Positions 12,361 to 23,572 are shown, counted from the stretch's first letter. The stretch: DNA of 64,000 nucleotides from Microplitis mediator (GCF_029852145.1 NC_079978.1:17527774-17591773), one strand, 5' to 3'. The notes: generated by a model from the sequence alone, not told the origin. Numbers and translations: made by a program.

Positions 12361-12868
12361 AATTCATATGGGAATCTAGCCTAGATTCCTATGTGGGTTC
12401 CCACATGCCGCTTCCGGATGGATTCGCATATGGTTTCCTATAGGAATCCAGTATAGATCCTGATACATTCTCACATGGGTTCCTATGGGAATCTACACCA
12501 CTTTAAAATTCATATGAGAATCTTGTATGGATTAGAAATTAGGAAAATTAACAAAAAGCGTCATGTTATTGATACAAATACCATACACGGAGAGAAAAAT
12601 ATCGTCAGAGTGAGTATACGTATCGCTATTCTGGCTATACGCTATATACTCAACTTACTTAACGATACGCCGTATAGCCAATTCAGCTATACAGAGTTTC
12701 CTCACAGTAGATCGTCAAAATGACGAACCGTATCCTTATTTTAGGCATTTTAGGAATCTCTGACATGACTATTGCGCAAACTCTGTATTTAGGCAACCGG
12801 CAACCGAAAACAATACTACGTGTAGCCAATTTAGCTATATGGATCTTCACGCTGGAAAAACAGATACC

Positions 12869-13747
12869 TATTCGCTCTGAGTGAAGCCATGGTAGGGCAA
12901 ATTAAATCGACTGAAGCGTTCGCAGTGGTTACTTTCGGCGTTACGGGAGGCTATTATTACTAAATTATAATTAAATAAATATTTATATATTACATTGAGA
13001 TAACTACTTAATTATTTATTTTTCATTTTGATTTTTTCCTTAGTATCATTTATTGACTTTGATATGAATTTCAACCAACTTAACCTAAATGTTTACTGCA
13101 CACTGAAAAAAAGAAATATTTGTCCCAAATAAATCAATTTATTTGTGGCTTTTTTTAAAATATTTCTTAATGACAAATAAATATATTTGGTACAACAAAA
13201 TATGACAGTTGATTCAAATAATTTTATAATTTGACGGAAATATATAATTTATTTGTGGTAAGTAATTGATATATTTGTGGTAAAGATATTAAATTTGTGA
13301 CAAATAACCTAAAATTTGGCGATACTATACATATATTTGTAGCAATTGGATCATTTCTTTACCACAAATAAATCACTTATTTCACGCAATTAAACTACTC
13401 AAATATTTTATATCTTTCTCACAATTAAATATTTATTTGGCCATATCCAAATATACGATATCTTTGGTTCAAATAAATCTTAGTTGGCTCAAATAAACCT
13501 TTTTTTCAGTGCATTCTTTTTTATTTTTTATCATTATACTTACTTGCTGTTGATCCGTTCATCTAAAAAACAGAACTGCAATTACTATAAAACTGTCACA
13601 TATTTCTTATAACTTTTTTTTTATTATTATTTATAATATTTATTTATTTTTATGTTTCTTGCTATTGACATACGTATAAAAACATACTCTGACAGCCTCC
13701 CGTAGTTCATATTTTGGCTGGCGCTGCAGTCACACTCTTAGCGAATA
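12869..13747. mobile_element. TTCGCTC-family element (copy 1)
   Basis: TATTCGCTCTGAGTGAAGCC at the left and GTCACACTCTTAGCGAATA at the right. It matches copy 2 (23573-24038) along its length (ATCGACTGAAGCGTTCGCAG, TTTCGGCGTTACGGGAGGCT), except that copy 1 has an extra 411-bp insertion at 13101-13511. Confidence 0.88.
13101..13511. mobile_element. CACTG element inserted in the TTCGCTC element, CA duplication
   Basis: CACTGAAAAAAAGAAATATT opens, AAACCTTTTTTTCAGTG closes. Copy 2 of the host gives the empty site: CTA-CA-TTCTTTT becomes CTG-CA-[insert]-CA-TTCTTTT, a 2-bp duplication. The interior is rich in ACAAATAAAT / ATTTATTTG. Confidence 0.9.
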
Positions 13748-14385
13748 TCAACGAAGCTACATATGTTTACAAAGGCTATTTGTCGTATTTTTAAATTAAA
13801 TAAATAAATACTCATCCTAACCTAAATGCATACCTTTAAATTAACGATACTATAGACTGTTAAATTAACATGTGAGTATTCTTAACCAAGGTATACGAAT
13901 CGTTATTCTGACGATACGTCATTTGAAGATACATCGGATAGTCATTCTGACGATATTTTTCTCCGTGTAAAATGCGTATGTATTTTCATAAACTTTTCTC
14001 GAGTACAATACCTTTGTACGATTCCTAATTTAGTGTTTTATTAAAATATGTGTAAATTTTATTAAGATGTAATACTTCTTGAGTTAATTACTAAATCTAT
14101 AGCTTATTACAAATATTGATCTAAAGAGCATCAATTAATCAATTTTTTGTTAAAAAGTGTCCTGCCATCAGAGTATGAATTTATTCTTTTATGTAAAATA
14201 GATAGAAACCCAGATTCCTATATGAATTTCCCATAAAGAAATCCATATATCCAAGTTCCTATGTCAAGTTTTCATATGGAAATCCAGTACCCATGGTTTC
14301 TTACATGGATTCTTATATAAATCCATATTTTCCTACATGAATTCCTGTGGGTTCCCATGCAATCTCACATGGATTTTTTTTAACA

Positions 14386-15566
14386 CTGTAACCATAATTA
14401 GGAAGCAAACTAATGGCAAAAAATTTTAAGCGACAGTAATTTTTTACCAAGGAAATGAGTTTATAATGGTATAAAATCATGGTATGATGTCTGAGTATCG
14501 CAATCTAGCTGCTTGAAATAATACACTGTCAAAAAGTGTTAGTCTACACGAGATAGAGTAAGAGCAAGACTAAGAGTGGGAGTGAGAGTGAGAATAAGAG
14601 TGAGAAAAAGATAAGAGGACGGTGAAATCTCTTGAAAAATGAAACAAAAACGCACAAGTGTAGTGTGGCTGACCTAACGCTACTTTATATTCGCCGGGAG
14701 AACAAAGCCAAAGTATCTCGTCAAGTGTCTCTTTTGATACGTGCCGACTGTTCTTGTTAAAGCTGCTCCTTTCCGCGTACAAGAAGCACCTTAATCCTCA
14801 TTGTAGTCCTCCATTTCCGGCAGTTACGTGGGGATACCGAATATTCTGACAATTTCCTTAAAGTCTCGAAGAAGGTGAAGGTGTCTAAAGATTCCTTCCT
14901 TTCTTATATTATATTATGTCTACACCATTGTTTTACACTCTTTTATGATTATTTTAGTGTCTTTACTTTATCATCTTAGTTCGAATAATTTCATTTATTT
15001 CTTTATCCCTTACCAAGTTATGAATATTTTAGGGTGATGATGATAATAAAAGCATTCACTTGTGAAATATTTCAATCTCACTAACGCACGATATTGTGAT
15101 CCTTAAACTCTAAAAACATGTCTGTCATCAAATGTGTTATTTTTTAGTAAAATACATATGCTTAAACTGTGACACATAAAAAAGTGTTTTGAAAATTATT
15201 CTGTATGCCGTTGAAGATCATCTATTTTTAGAAAATATAACACAGCTTGGATGTGTTAAAAGAACACTTGTTTTTACAGTGATATCGAAATAGGGGCTCA
15301 TCATTTTTTTAAGTTCGAAAACATGAAAATAAATAAATATTTTTATGCGATCCCTACTCCAGAAGTTCAATTTAAGACTGTTGGGGAAGCGACCAATTCC
15401 TGCCCGATCAGCATGAATGTCAGAAAGGTGTCTTTTTGATAGCAGAAAGATAACCTAATTTATTAAGATAACTTTATGATGCCAATAAAATGACTTTCTG
15501 ACATTCATGCCAAGCGGGTGATGCCTACACTAGATAACTTTAATATTTCATACGGCTCTATAATGA
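14386..15566. other. Intronic sequence with a purine-rich tract, no gene seen
   Basis: 14555-14620 is a run of GAGTGAGA-type steps. A minus-strand 70-codon ORF lies over it and is not supported. A pair of inverse segments, GCATGAATGTCAGAAAG (about 15412) and CTTTCTGACATTCATGCC (about 15494), may be the ends of an old 100-bp element. Confidence 0.4.
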
Positions 15567-15809
15567 TACACTCAGAGTCCATTAACTTGGACAGTTAGTC
15601 TACGGAGGAGCGGAAATTTCCCAGTTAACGGATGTTCCTTCTCCCTTAAAAAGTAAACTATGATGCATGCGCTCTTACATCTACATAAATGATGCAAATA
15701 TAAATATACAAAAACACATACGGTAGGAGACATCGTAGCTGGTAGTGGGGGTCATGATTGAGGGGAAGTTTCGAGATAATGGAATCCGAGTTAATGGACT
15801 TCGACTGTA
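15567..15809. mobile_element. Small pogo-like inverted-repeat element, TA duplication
   Basis: TA-CACTCAGAGTCCATTAACT at the left and AGTTAATGGACTTCGACTG-TA at the right. CAGTCGAAGTCCATTAACTC resembles the ends of pogo-group elements as I remember them. 240 bp, no ORF. Confidence 0.6.
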
Positions 15810-15869
15810 GAAAACATTATTGCATGATCTATACTCTTATTTCACTAACTTGCAAATCTTATGGTGATA

Positions 15870-16652
15870 CACGGAGAAAAAAATATTGCGCTCATCACTC
15901 AACGGTATCGTGATATTCACTCTCCTCGGTTAGGTATCCGTTGTATACGGAAAGTGCTGGTCTATCGGATCGTGATTATCACGATCCAGGCGGATCCCGA
16001 AATCATAAGATCGTTTCGCTATAGTAACGATCCGTTTTGTTATTATAACTAATTTGAGGTTAAAATAGATAAATTTATAACTTTAACTTCATTACAATTT
16101 TATTTTTAGCTGTCATTAATAATCACATATTAATAATTCTAACAGGTGCAATAAAAAATTATTATTTAATATCAAGAAATGTAAAGTAATAGAATATACG
16201 TAATTAATTGATGTAAATTTTACAGCTTTTTTTGTTTCAAAGATAAATTAAAAAATTAATAGATAAAAAACAGAAATTCTTGCATTAGGTATATAATTAG
16301 TATTTTTTCATTGTCGTTGTGTGCGCTTTAAATAATTAATAATTTTATAAATAAACACTGTATAATTTGCAAGATATGCATTATAAAGTTTAATAATTTG
16401 GTTATGAGTGGTGGCGCTTGAGAAGTAGATCGCGATAATCACGATCCGTTTTGGTACGATATGGATACGTTAACTGACGATCACTATACATTTAAGTATA
16501 TGCACAATCCGTAGGATCATTATTATAAGTATCTAGTGTTTCATTCATATCGATATATATATTGTGGTAGTAGCAATACCATTTAGAACTAATCACGATA
16601 CACTTGTCGCTCTCCGTTAGTGAGCGATAAACACAATATTTTTTTTTCCGTG
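15870..16652. mobile_element. CACGG element with CGATCC / GATCGTG interior, TA duplication
   Basis: CACGGAGAAAAAAATATTGC opens, CAATATTTTTTTTTCCGTG closes, TA on both sides. End segments carry GATCGTGATTATCACGATC-type small palindromes. The middle is AT-rich and featureless. Confidence 0.82.
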
Positions 16653-16858
16653 TATAGTTTTAGTTATATACATACTTTAAAGAATGAAATTTTTTTTACC
16701 GACTGACGAAATGATGTAGATTTCTATGCTCGAGGTTACTAGTAGGGACTCATGAGGACCTGCGCGTTCGGTGTACTGCGCATTAACCTCTGTTCATATT
16801 GTCAATAGTACAATATACGTACAATATTAGTTATTTATTAGTGATAATTTTCTCTACA

Positions 16859-17013
16859 CTAAGAAAAAATAGTATTTTACACTACAAGGGAAGAAAGTTT
16901 GAAATTTCTGCCCTGCGCGCCATCTTGCCCGAGGCGAAGCCGAGGGCAAGATGGCGTGCAGGGCAGGGCTTTCAAACTTTCTTCCCGTGTAGTGTATACT
17001 ATTTTTCTTGCTG
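16859..17013. repeat. GC-rich palindrome of the AATAGTAT group (next to the recombinase element)
   Basis: AATAGTATTTTACACTACAA with GGGAAGAAAGTTT, then a core CTGCCCTGC-GCGCCATCTTGCCC, a loop GAGGCGAAGCCGA, and the return GGGCAAGATGGCG-TGCAGGGCAG, AAACTTTCTTCCC, GTGTATACTATT. Arms about 70 bp. The core is strikingly GC-rich for this region. A second GC-rich hairpin, GATGCCTGCCCCGAC...GTCGGGGGCAGGCATC, follows at 17061-17124. Confidence 0.85.
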
Positions 17014-17060
17014 CCCGGTCGAAAGTACGGAACAATGACATGTGTTAAATAAAAGATATT

Positions 17061-17124
17061 GATGCCTGCCCCGACATTTGCGGCACGAGCGAAGCGAGTG
17101 TTGCTGGTCGGGGGCAGGCATCAA
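17061..17124. repeat. GC-rich hairpin GATGCCTGCCCCGAC
   Basis: The arms GATGCCTGCCCCGAC and GTCGGGGGCAGGCATC flank CGAGCGAAGCGAG, itself a small palindrome. It lies just inside the left border of the recombinase element, 500 bp from the gene's stop codon. 17125-17645 is plain AT-rich DNA. Confidence 0.75.
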
Positions 17125-17645
17125 ATCAAATACATCTATAAATAAAAGTATAGTATAAATAAAGGTATAAATAAAAGTTACATTTTAATTAAAGAAATTA
17201 TGCATATATTTAAACATGAGTATTTATTTCTATCATAATTACTAAACGATTTTCATAACACCTGAGATAACTTTATCAATTATAGCTTACATCGTAACAG
17301 TCATTTTTTAAAAGTAATTATCGACATGAATATATTGCATGCATTCAACTAAACTTACTGTTATAATCTATTGACTTTTTATCATTATCACAATCATGAA
17401 TTTTAATTTATAAACAGCCAAGTTTACTCTATCAATTACTTATTCTATTTTTCTATCATAGTTTATATATAAACTTTTATATATAGAATTATATAGTTAT
17501 ATAGTATTATATAGTTTATATATAGTACTAGTTATTTTTTAAAAATAATTATCAATTTAAATATCTTGCATGGATCATATACTAATACGCTAACAGTAGT
17601 ATTATAATTTTAAATCTTTTATATCGTAAATATTTTACTGTATTA

Positions 17646-18334
17646 TTAATTTGCTTCAGGATTTTGATTATTACATAAATAAAAATTATTGATTATATTT
17701 CCGTGAAACACACAGTTTTCGTACTTCACGTTAGGAGTCTTGCTTGAAAACGTTTCCGTAAGTGCAAACTCTGATTCCTCAAAATTTGTCGATTTAGTTT
17801 CCGATGTTACTTGTTCGACTTTATTTTTACTAGTCTTAGACTCAAATTTTCGTTTATTTGCTATTGAATTATTAAATGCTGATGTCGACTTTACACCACT
17901 GTTTTCATTATGCAATTGCTGAAGCTTAATTTTCTTTTCTGGAGGTAAATTTTCTTTTCCGTTCGAAAAAACCGAGATGGGCGATTTTTTCAAAAAGTGG
18001 CAAGGTCGATCTGTTTCAGGGTCAGAATTTGTTATTATTCTCTTATTATTGGCTGTAGTGAAGAAAGGTGGTGATGATACTGGGTTTTCTGATATCAACG
18101 AGTTATCAATTGCCACCAAAGTGTCATCATCAAAAACAAAATCTTCAAAACAATCTTCATTATCAGTTTCTGTTGATACAGGTTGATCGTTTTGAACTAA
18201 ACTTTCAGAATTAGCTGGATTAGTCCTACTCGTAGATTGTTGCAGATTTCCATCTGACGGAGGAACAACTTGAGCTGCATGAGTAATCTTATCAAAGATT
18301 TTTTCTCTATTGCGCAAGGAGTTTTCGATATAAC
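17646..18334 (-). CDS. Tyrosine recombinase gene, exon 3: catalytic tyrosine and C-terminal region
   Basis: On the minus strand a TATATTTACAG acceptor precedes GTTATATCGAAAAC. Together with the last base of exon 2 this reads G-YIENSLRNREKIFDKI, so the presumed nucleophile tyrosine (residue 294) is coded just inside this exon. The following 200 residues are low in complexity and rich in Ser, Asn and Lys, with a lysine-rich segment (NKRKFESKTSKNK) that may be a nuclear signal. The protein ends with ENCVFHGNIINNFY, like the short C-terminal tail I associate with related insect recombinases. The stop codon is at 17646-17648. Taken alone this exon opens a 223-codon ORF whose first ATG is internal. 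Confidence 0.82.
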
Positions 18335-18357
18335 CTGTAAATATATAGATAAAAACA

Positions 18358-19708
18358 TATCGCGTGCTTAAAGGTAAAAGGGCTTATAGCTAAGGGTTAA
18401 TAGGGATTTGTGGTAAAAGGGCGTATAAAAAAATTTTTTTTTGCCATTCGGTTTGAAATTGTCTGAAACGTAAAAATCTGTGAAAAAAAAAAAGTTGGTA
18501 TCCTAAAGGTGAAAGGGCGTATCTCAAGACATACGCCCTTTCACCTTTAAGAAAAGTACTACTTAAAGGTAAAAGGGCGCATAAAAAAAAATCGTATTTT
18601 TTATACCAAATGTTAAATAACGCGTTACTAGAACCAAAAGGGCGTATAAAAAAAAAATTTTTCGATCCAATCAATGTAAAAATGTAGGAAACATTAAAAT
18701 CTATGGAAAAAACAAAAAAAAATTTTTTTTATTATACGCCCTTTTGGTTTTAAGAAAAAATTTTTTTAAAGTCATAAGGGCGTATCCTGTTTTTTCGGTT
18801 GTTATCAATTATAGGTCAGAGTAAGAGAAAAAATTGCAAGGGTAATAAAAATTATCACTCCATTACTTAATTTATCTGAACAAATATTTATTTAAGTAAA
18901 AAACCAAATTTCTTTATTTAATTTTGATCGAATCTTAAGTTTGTTATATTTTTTTTAATTCAACAATTGATGTAAAAAATATGTATAATTCGAGAATGAA
19001 AAAAATGCATTTAAAAAATTTTAAATTCTATGAGTGCAGTGAAAATTGATTTAACCAAATTAATAAAATGTACTTTTAGATTTTTTAATTTTTCAAAGGT
19101 GCATTTCTTCATTTTTCAATCAAGGTTTCATTTCTATTTTCTGTTTTTTTTTTTTTTTTTTTTTCATCGGTATTATCAAAGTCCAATTTTCAGCGATGAT
19201 AATAGTTTATAAATTTTTTTCTTATTATCAAGTTATGTTCTAAAAAAAAAATAAAAAATCTTTTTTTTTATAATCTTAGGTACAGATGATCCTGACGATG
19301 GCGATGGCATAGGACCAATACCCTGATGAATTTATTTTTTCTTCATTTTTCATTCGTTTTTTCACTTGAATAAATATTTGTTCTTATAAATTAAATTGTG
19401 GAGTGATAATTTTGATTGGAGTGGCATTTTTTTGTCTTACTCTGACCTATAACTGATACTAAATCGAAAAAACAGGATACGCCCTTTTACCTTTAGATCA
19501 CCAAAATTTCAAATTCTTAAAAGTAAAAGGGCGTATAATTAAAGACATACGCCCTTTTACCTTTCAATTTTTTTTTTTTCAATTTTAAGCGTAGAATGTG
19601 TCTACTACTCGATTGGCAATAAAAAAAAAAAGTATGCGCCCTTTTACCTTTGCAAAGGTAAAAGGGCGCATAAATTGTTATAAGCCCTTTTACCTTTAAG
19701 CACGCGAT
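18358..19708. mobile_element. Inverted-repeat element nested in the recombinase gene's last intron
   Basis: Termini are CGCGTGCTTAAAGGTAAAAG at the left and the inverse, CTTTTACCTTTAAGCACGCG, at the right. Inside are many further copies of GGTAAAAGGGCGTAT and ATACGCCCTTTTACCTT in both directions, so the element could fold at several places. It sits wholly within the intron (18335-19771) between exons 2 and 3 of the recombinase and leaves the coding frame untouched. A related piece with CGCCCTTTTGGTTCTA...AACGCGATAT lies at about 63615-63830. Confidence 0.75.
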
Positions 19709-19771
19709 ATTATTTAAACTATTCACAAATAATCAACAATTATAATTTTTTTTAATAAATAATAGAATCAC

Positions 19772-20210
19772 CTTCTGCGATATTTGCTGATTTCCATCCT
19801 CCCAATTGTTTAAGCATTGTAATACTAGCACCAGAATTTGATATCAATGTCGCTGATGTCCTGCGTAAGCAGTGTCCTGTGTAGCGTTCTGGATTAGCCA
19901 ATTTCAGGAACTCAGCGATAATTTTCGGAATTTGACCTATTTTATTCTTCCCTATCGGTTGTCGAGTGCATTTGCCTTTTAGAAATTGCATAAAAAATCT
20001 CTCCGAATCAAAATCTTTAGGTCTGAATGAAATATAAGTCTTTACTTGTTTATAAAAAAGTGGTCCGACTAAAAATTTACGAGGAAGACCATTTTTGGAA
20101 TCGTTTATGGAAACAAGGTATTTTCCATTAATATCCTCGACATCAGAAACTCCAAGCTCTTTCAATTCCTCGCATCTCGTAGCTCCACAAATGCCAAAAA
20201 TTAAGACAAT
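19772..20210 (-). CDS. Tyrosine recombinase gene, exon 2: catalytic core
   Basis: The acceptor is ATATTTTAAG|ATTG and the donor GCAGAAG|GTGATT; 439 nt, phase 0 to 1. It starts IVLIFGICGATRCEEL, carrying the box I arginine (residue 158). Then come the SKNG lysine (185), the box II motif GHCLRR (histidine 259, arginine 262) and LGGWKS (tryptophan 285, in place of the second histidine). These are the R, K, HxxR and H/W residues of a phage-integrase-fold site-specific recombinase. Such enzymes cut and rejoin DNA through a covalent 3'-phosphotyrosine. Without splicing the frame runs into AEGDSIIY and stops, so the last intron must be removed for activity. Confidence 0.88.
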
Positions 20211-20293
20211 CTTAAAATATAAAAATAAAGATGATAATAAGTTAATTAATTAAATAATCAATACAATTTAAACAAATATTTAAAAGTACATAC

Positions 20294-20731
20294 TTTATGG
20301 GCTAAATGTGTGTAGTCTGGCGCATTATTTATGAAGCTGATTACCTGGTCCCACGTTAAAACAGCAGATTTTTTCGGCTTATGACCTTTTGCATTATTTT
20401 TAATAAGTCCTTTTAATTTGTAAAATTTACTGATGTCAATATTATCTCTTGCATTCATTGTTGATTTTAACATGGAATGGATACTCCACAATGTAGTTGG
20501 ACATAGTCTTGAGGATAAACTTTTAAAATAGACAATCAAATTATTTTCCTCCGACCCAGATAACGAATTCTTATTTTCTTGTTTCCAGTCCTTATAATTA
20601 TTATAAACCAACGAATATTTGTCAGCAGATTTTTTTGGTAGAGTGTCATTCTGCACAATTAATTGTGCTTCCGCATCAAAATTCTGAGTGACCTCTTCTT
20701 CATCGGTAGACTCGTCGGACGATTCATACAT
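20294..20731 (-). CDS. Tyrosine recombinase gene, exon 1: acidic N-terminus and SAM-like DNA-binding domain
   Basis: The start is the ATG at 20731, giving MYESSDESTDEEEVTQ, a strongly acidic opening. It is followed by YNNYKDWKQENKN, YFKSLSSRLCPTTLWSIHSM and a basic GLIKNNAKGHKPKKSA segment. This is the layout of the core-binding (SAM-like) domain that precedes the catalytic domain in Crypton-type recombinases. The exon ends CATAAA|GTATGT after TWDQVISFINNAPDYTHLAHK, in phase 0. The three exons total 1,566 nt with no frameshift or internal stop (521 residues). The gene is therefore either recently active or under selection. Family assignment comes from remembered insect relatives, not from a search. 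Confidence 0.85.
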
Positions 20732-21059
20732 TTTTTTACTTTTATAATATCACAACACTTTATTGATCACAATAACTCTATGAGTAAAATTTAATAATTG
20801 AAATAAGCGTTAAATAAATGTAAATAAACTGTGAGGTTATGTCATTTGTAAGTAAACGTAAAAGTTGTGGATGCGCGCGTCGGGCTCTAGTGGTAGTATT
20901 TTGTAGAGGGGATATTTTTGCTCATGTATTGTGTGTCGGTGTACGCGGCTAAATTTTTACTCCCGCTATGCTAGATGGCGCGCGAACAGCTCGACCAAGG
21001 AATAAAAATTAGATTTTCTGCCCTGAAACCAGGGATCAAAACACGTACTTTCGACCGAG

Positions 21060-21365
21060 GTAGTAAGAAAAAATACTTTTATCAAGAACATTTACTTGAG
21101 ACAAAAACATAAATTCTTGATAATTTTCAAGAATATATAATTTTGTCTCGAGAATTCGTAGAATTGAAGGAAATAATTTTTATTTAATTCAAGTAAAGCT
21201 ATTCTTTCGTTTACTTAGAATATAATATCAAATTTATATAATAACAAAAGTAAATTTGATGCTCTTTTCTCAAGAAATTGATAATAATAATAAAATAAAT
21301 ATTTTGAACGGATTTCTTGAACCAAGAAATTCTTGTTTGGAAAATAGTATTTTTTTTTCTCAGTG
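21060..21365. mobile_element. CACTG-type element with CAAGAA / TTCTTG interior
   Basis: The right end closes with TTTTTTTTTCTCAGTG followed by TA. The left end (AAGAAAAAATACTTTTATC) is its imperfect inverse and lacks a clear CACTG, so it may be eroded. Interior steps: ATTCTTGA, TCAAGAA, ACTTGAG. Similar to 38918-39161 and 60458-61459. Confidence 0.6.
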
Positions 21366-21441
21366 TATAAATTGAACTTCTGAATTATGGATTTCATAAG
21401 ATATTGTATATCATTAGTCTGATGTCGGTTATATTATATAT

Positions 21442-21863
21442 CCCTAGCAGTTCCGAATTACCGTAATTTAACGCAGTTTACTGCTAATTTGCCGTAATTT
21501 ACGGTACATTACCGTAAGTTACCTAGATTACCGTAATTTACGGCAATATGGCGTATTCTACCGTAATTTACGGTAAAATTGAGTATTTTGCGGTAATTCT
21601 GTTGAATACCGCAAATTACTGTATTTTACCGCAATTTACAACAAATTTACGGTAAAATACCGCACTTTTGCCGTAAAAATACCGCAGTTTTACCGTAGAT
21701 TTAACGGTGAATTGCCGTAACTTTATCGTGAATTTGCCGTAAATAGGTATTTTACCGTAATTTGCCGTAAATTACGGTGGATTACGGTAATTTTTCCGAA
21801 TAAGTAAATTACAGTAATTTAGGTAAACTATGGTTATTTACCGTAATTCGGATCTGCTAGGGA
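21442..21863. mobile_element. ACGGTAA-type element (copy 2)
   Basis: CCCTAGCAGTTCCGAATTAC opens, GTAATTCGGATCTGCTAGGG closes, with an ATATAT tract on each side. The body is a dense array of TTACCGTAA / TTACGG(T/C)AA. Confidence 0.85.
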
Positions 21864-23080
21864 TATATATGTATCGCTTCGCTCGGGCGCTAAGATCATA
21901 ACTCTTTCTTTTATGACACAGCGCAACCTGTCGGCTCATTCTGAAACCAACCCATGCCATAATCTGTTACTTATCCGACTTATATCATAAATAATTATTC
22001 TAGTTAAAACTCCGGCCCTCTTTAGCGATAACACTTGCGAGTTGGAATGTCCTGCTTTCCTCTCTTAATGTGTAATAGACTACTTCCATATTATAAGATT
22101 CAAATAGATTACCATTGAAATTTGAAATTTCAGTGCCCGCTTGCCAGTCGAAATAAGCCGATATCAGACCAATGCGGTCTAAACAAAAAAATCTGTAACA
22201 GTTAATGTAGAGTATTTCACAATACTCGTGTCGTATTTTTTTCATCAATCCACCGAGGGGTAGAACAAAGTGAAAAAAACAAGTAAAAATATAGAAAGGA
22301 TAATTTTTCAATTTTTCATAGCTAAAAATATATGATACCCCACTTTTATATAATTACCCTATTTAGGCTTGAGATTATATAATTTAAAAAATTATCAATT
22401 CTAACATATAAACAAAGTGTAGAAGTCAGTGCTCCACTGTTCTTGTTGTTCAGTATATTTATTCAACGAAAAAACTTTTCTCAATTTTTTAACGGCTAGA
22501 TTACTTTTCCTTTAATGCATCACAATCCGCGTAAATATTTATTGCAGAGAGAATCGAAATAAACTTGAGTGTATACGTACTTTTCAACTTTCACGCCCAC
22601 TCAACTTCTATTTCCTGAAAACTGTCCACCTTTTATTTTCCTTTGTTTCCTTTATATTATAAAATTTATATTTCGAAATAAAACTTGTAACATCGGAAAT
22701 ACATTTATCATTAGACGTTTTATAATTTAAAATCATATTATGTTAATACTTATGATCCAAAAGTATTGTATAATACCTTTTTTTTTTAGTTATTCAGAAA
22801 AATGTGGCGGGGTAAAACGGGTCGACTAAAATTTTTTATAAGTTAAGACTACACAAGACAAAATGCGTCTCTAGAATTTTTTTTTTAAATTATATATTGA
22901 AATAACATAGATGACAAAGAGTTATTTGAGCCACGCAAAATTAGTTACAAAAACCTTTCAAATAAAAAATCAATCGTAAAAATTCTTATTCAAGTAATTT
23001 AATTTAAATTTCCACAATTCATAATTGAAAATAAATTTCACATCAATTAGATTTGACCTTTTGGTACTATGATAATTATA
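21864..23080. other. Intronic sequence with one repeat fragment, no gene seen
   Basis: At about 22090-22170 lies a fragment related to the 25347-26256 element (TTTCAGTG...CCAGTCGAAATAAGCCGAT). The 103-codon minus-strand ORF at 22000-22311 includes it and is not supported as a gene. Confidence 0.4.
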
Positions 23081-23572
23081 TACGGAGAGAAAAAATAGTT
23101 CTGATTCCTATGCTAGAATGATAACCATTACTATGTTACATAGTAACGAAGATTTTTGTGAAAATCCTGTGTGAATTTGCGGGAAAAAATCTTCAGAATT
23201 GTGACAAAAATATGAATGATAGCTCGTTCGATGCGGAATCAAATTTTGAGCAAGATGTGTTTTTTAATTTTATTATTCATCAAAATTTCAATTTTTTATT
23301 AACAAAAAACATAAATAAAACAAAGAATCTTAGATTGTTGTTAATAACTCAATAACTATAAGAGATATCGAAAATATAAAAAAAGATCTTTAAAGAGGAG
23401 GAAATTTCTGAAAAAATCTTGACTCCCGGAACTCTAGCTCCATAAACAATAACTTTGATTTAATGTTGAAAATCGGATTCCACACGGCTGCTGTCTTATT
23501 CTAACCTCAACGCGCCAATATGACAGCAGCCGCGCGGAATCCGACATTCAACATTAAATAAAAGTTATTGTT

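Larger units (their letters stand above)
12596..13967. mobile_element. CACGG element with CGATA(C/T) interior, TA duplication
   Basis: CACGGAGAGAAAAATATCGT opens and ACGATATTTTTCTCCGTG closes, with TA at each border. Short steps such as TATCGTCAGAGTGA and GTATACG(T/A)ATCG fill the ends. It hosts the TTCGCTC element (12871-13745). Confidence 0.85.
12361..14378. repeat. Degenerate CATATGGGAATC repeat, split by an insertion
   Basis: Left piece (12361-12535) and right piece (about 14205-14378) both consist of steps such as TTCATATGGGAATC, TTCCTATGTGGGTTCC and CACATGGATT. They look like halves of one element opened by the 12596-13967 insertion. Boundaries are uncertain. Confidence 0.5.
17004..21077 (-). 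mobile_element. Candidate tyrosine-recombinase (Crypton-like) element with inverted termini
   Basis: The recombinase gene is bracketed by an inverted pair. On the left, 17004-17037 contains GGTCGAAAGTACGG; on the right, 21034-21077 contains CGTACTTTCGACCG. Flanking bases (TTTTTCTT(G/A)CT(G/A)CC) also agree. The match is about 30 bp with one small indel. Known Cryptons, as I recall, lack terminal inverted repeats, so this would be unusual. Caution: the A-rich part of the right repeat overlaps the end of a neighbouring inverted-repeat element (about 21060-21365), which could create part of the match. Total length is about 4.1 kb, of which 1.35 kb is a later insertion in the second intron. Confidence 0.5.

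Noticed and set aside
14570..14782. Minus-strand 70-codon ORF ending in SHSHSHS
   Set aside because: The repeat reflects a GAGTGAGA purine tract; no conserved feature.
17646..20731. Recombinase as a nudivirus or bracovirus integrase
   Set aside because: The acidic N-terminus, introns and the short N/C-terminal motifs fit Crypton-like cellular elements; none of the neighbouring genes is viral.
16857..21367. A single 4.5-kb element with CACTAAGAAAAAATAG / CTCAGTG ends around the recombinase
   Set aside because: The right-hand end is better explained as the end of the separate 21060-21365 element; the GTCGAAAGTACG pair fits the recombinase element better.
22000..22311. Minus-strand 103-codon ORF with a hydrophobic N-terminus
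   Set aside because: Part of it is a fragment of a dispersed repeat also found at 25347-26256. No domain recognised.
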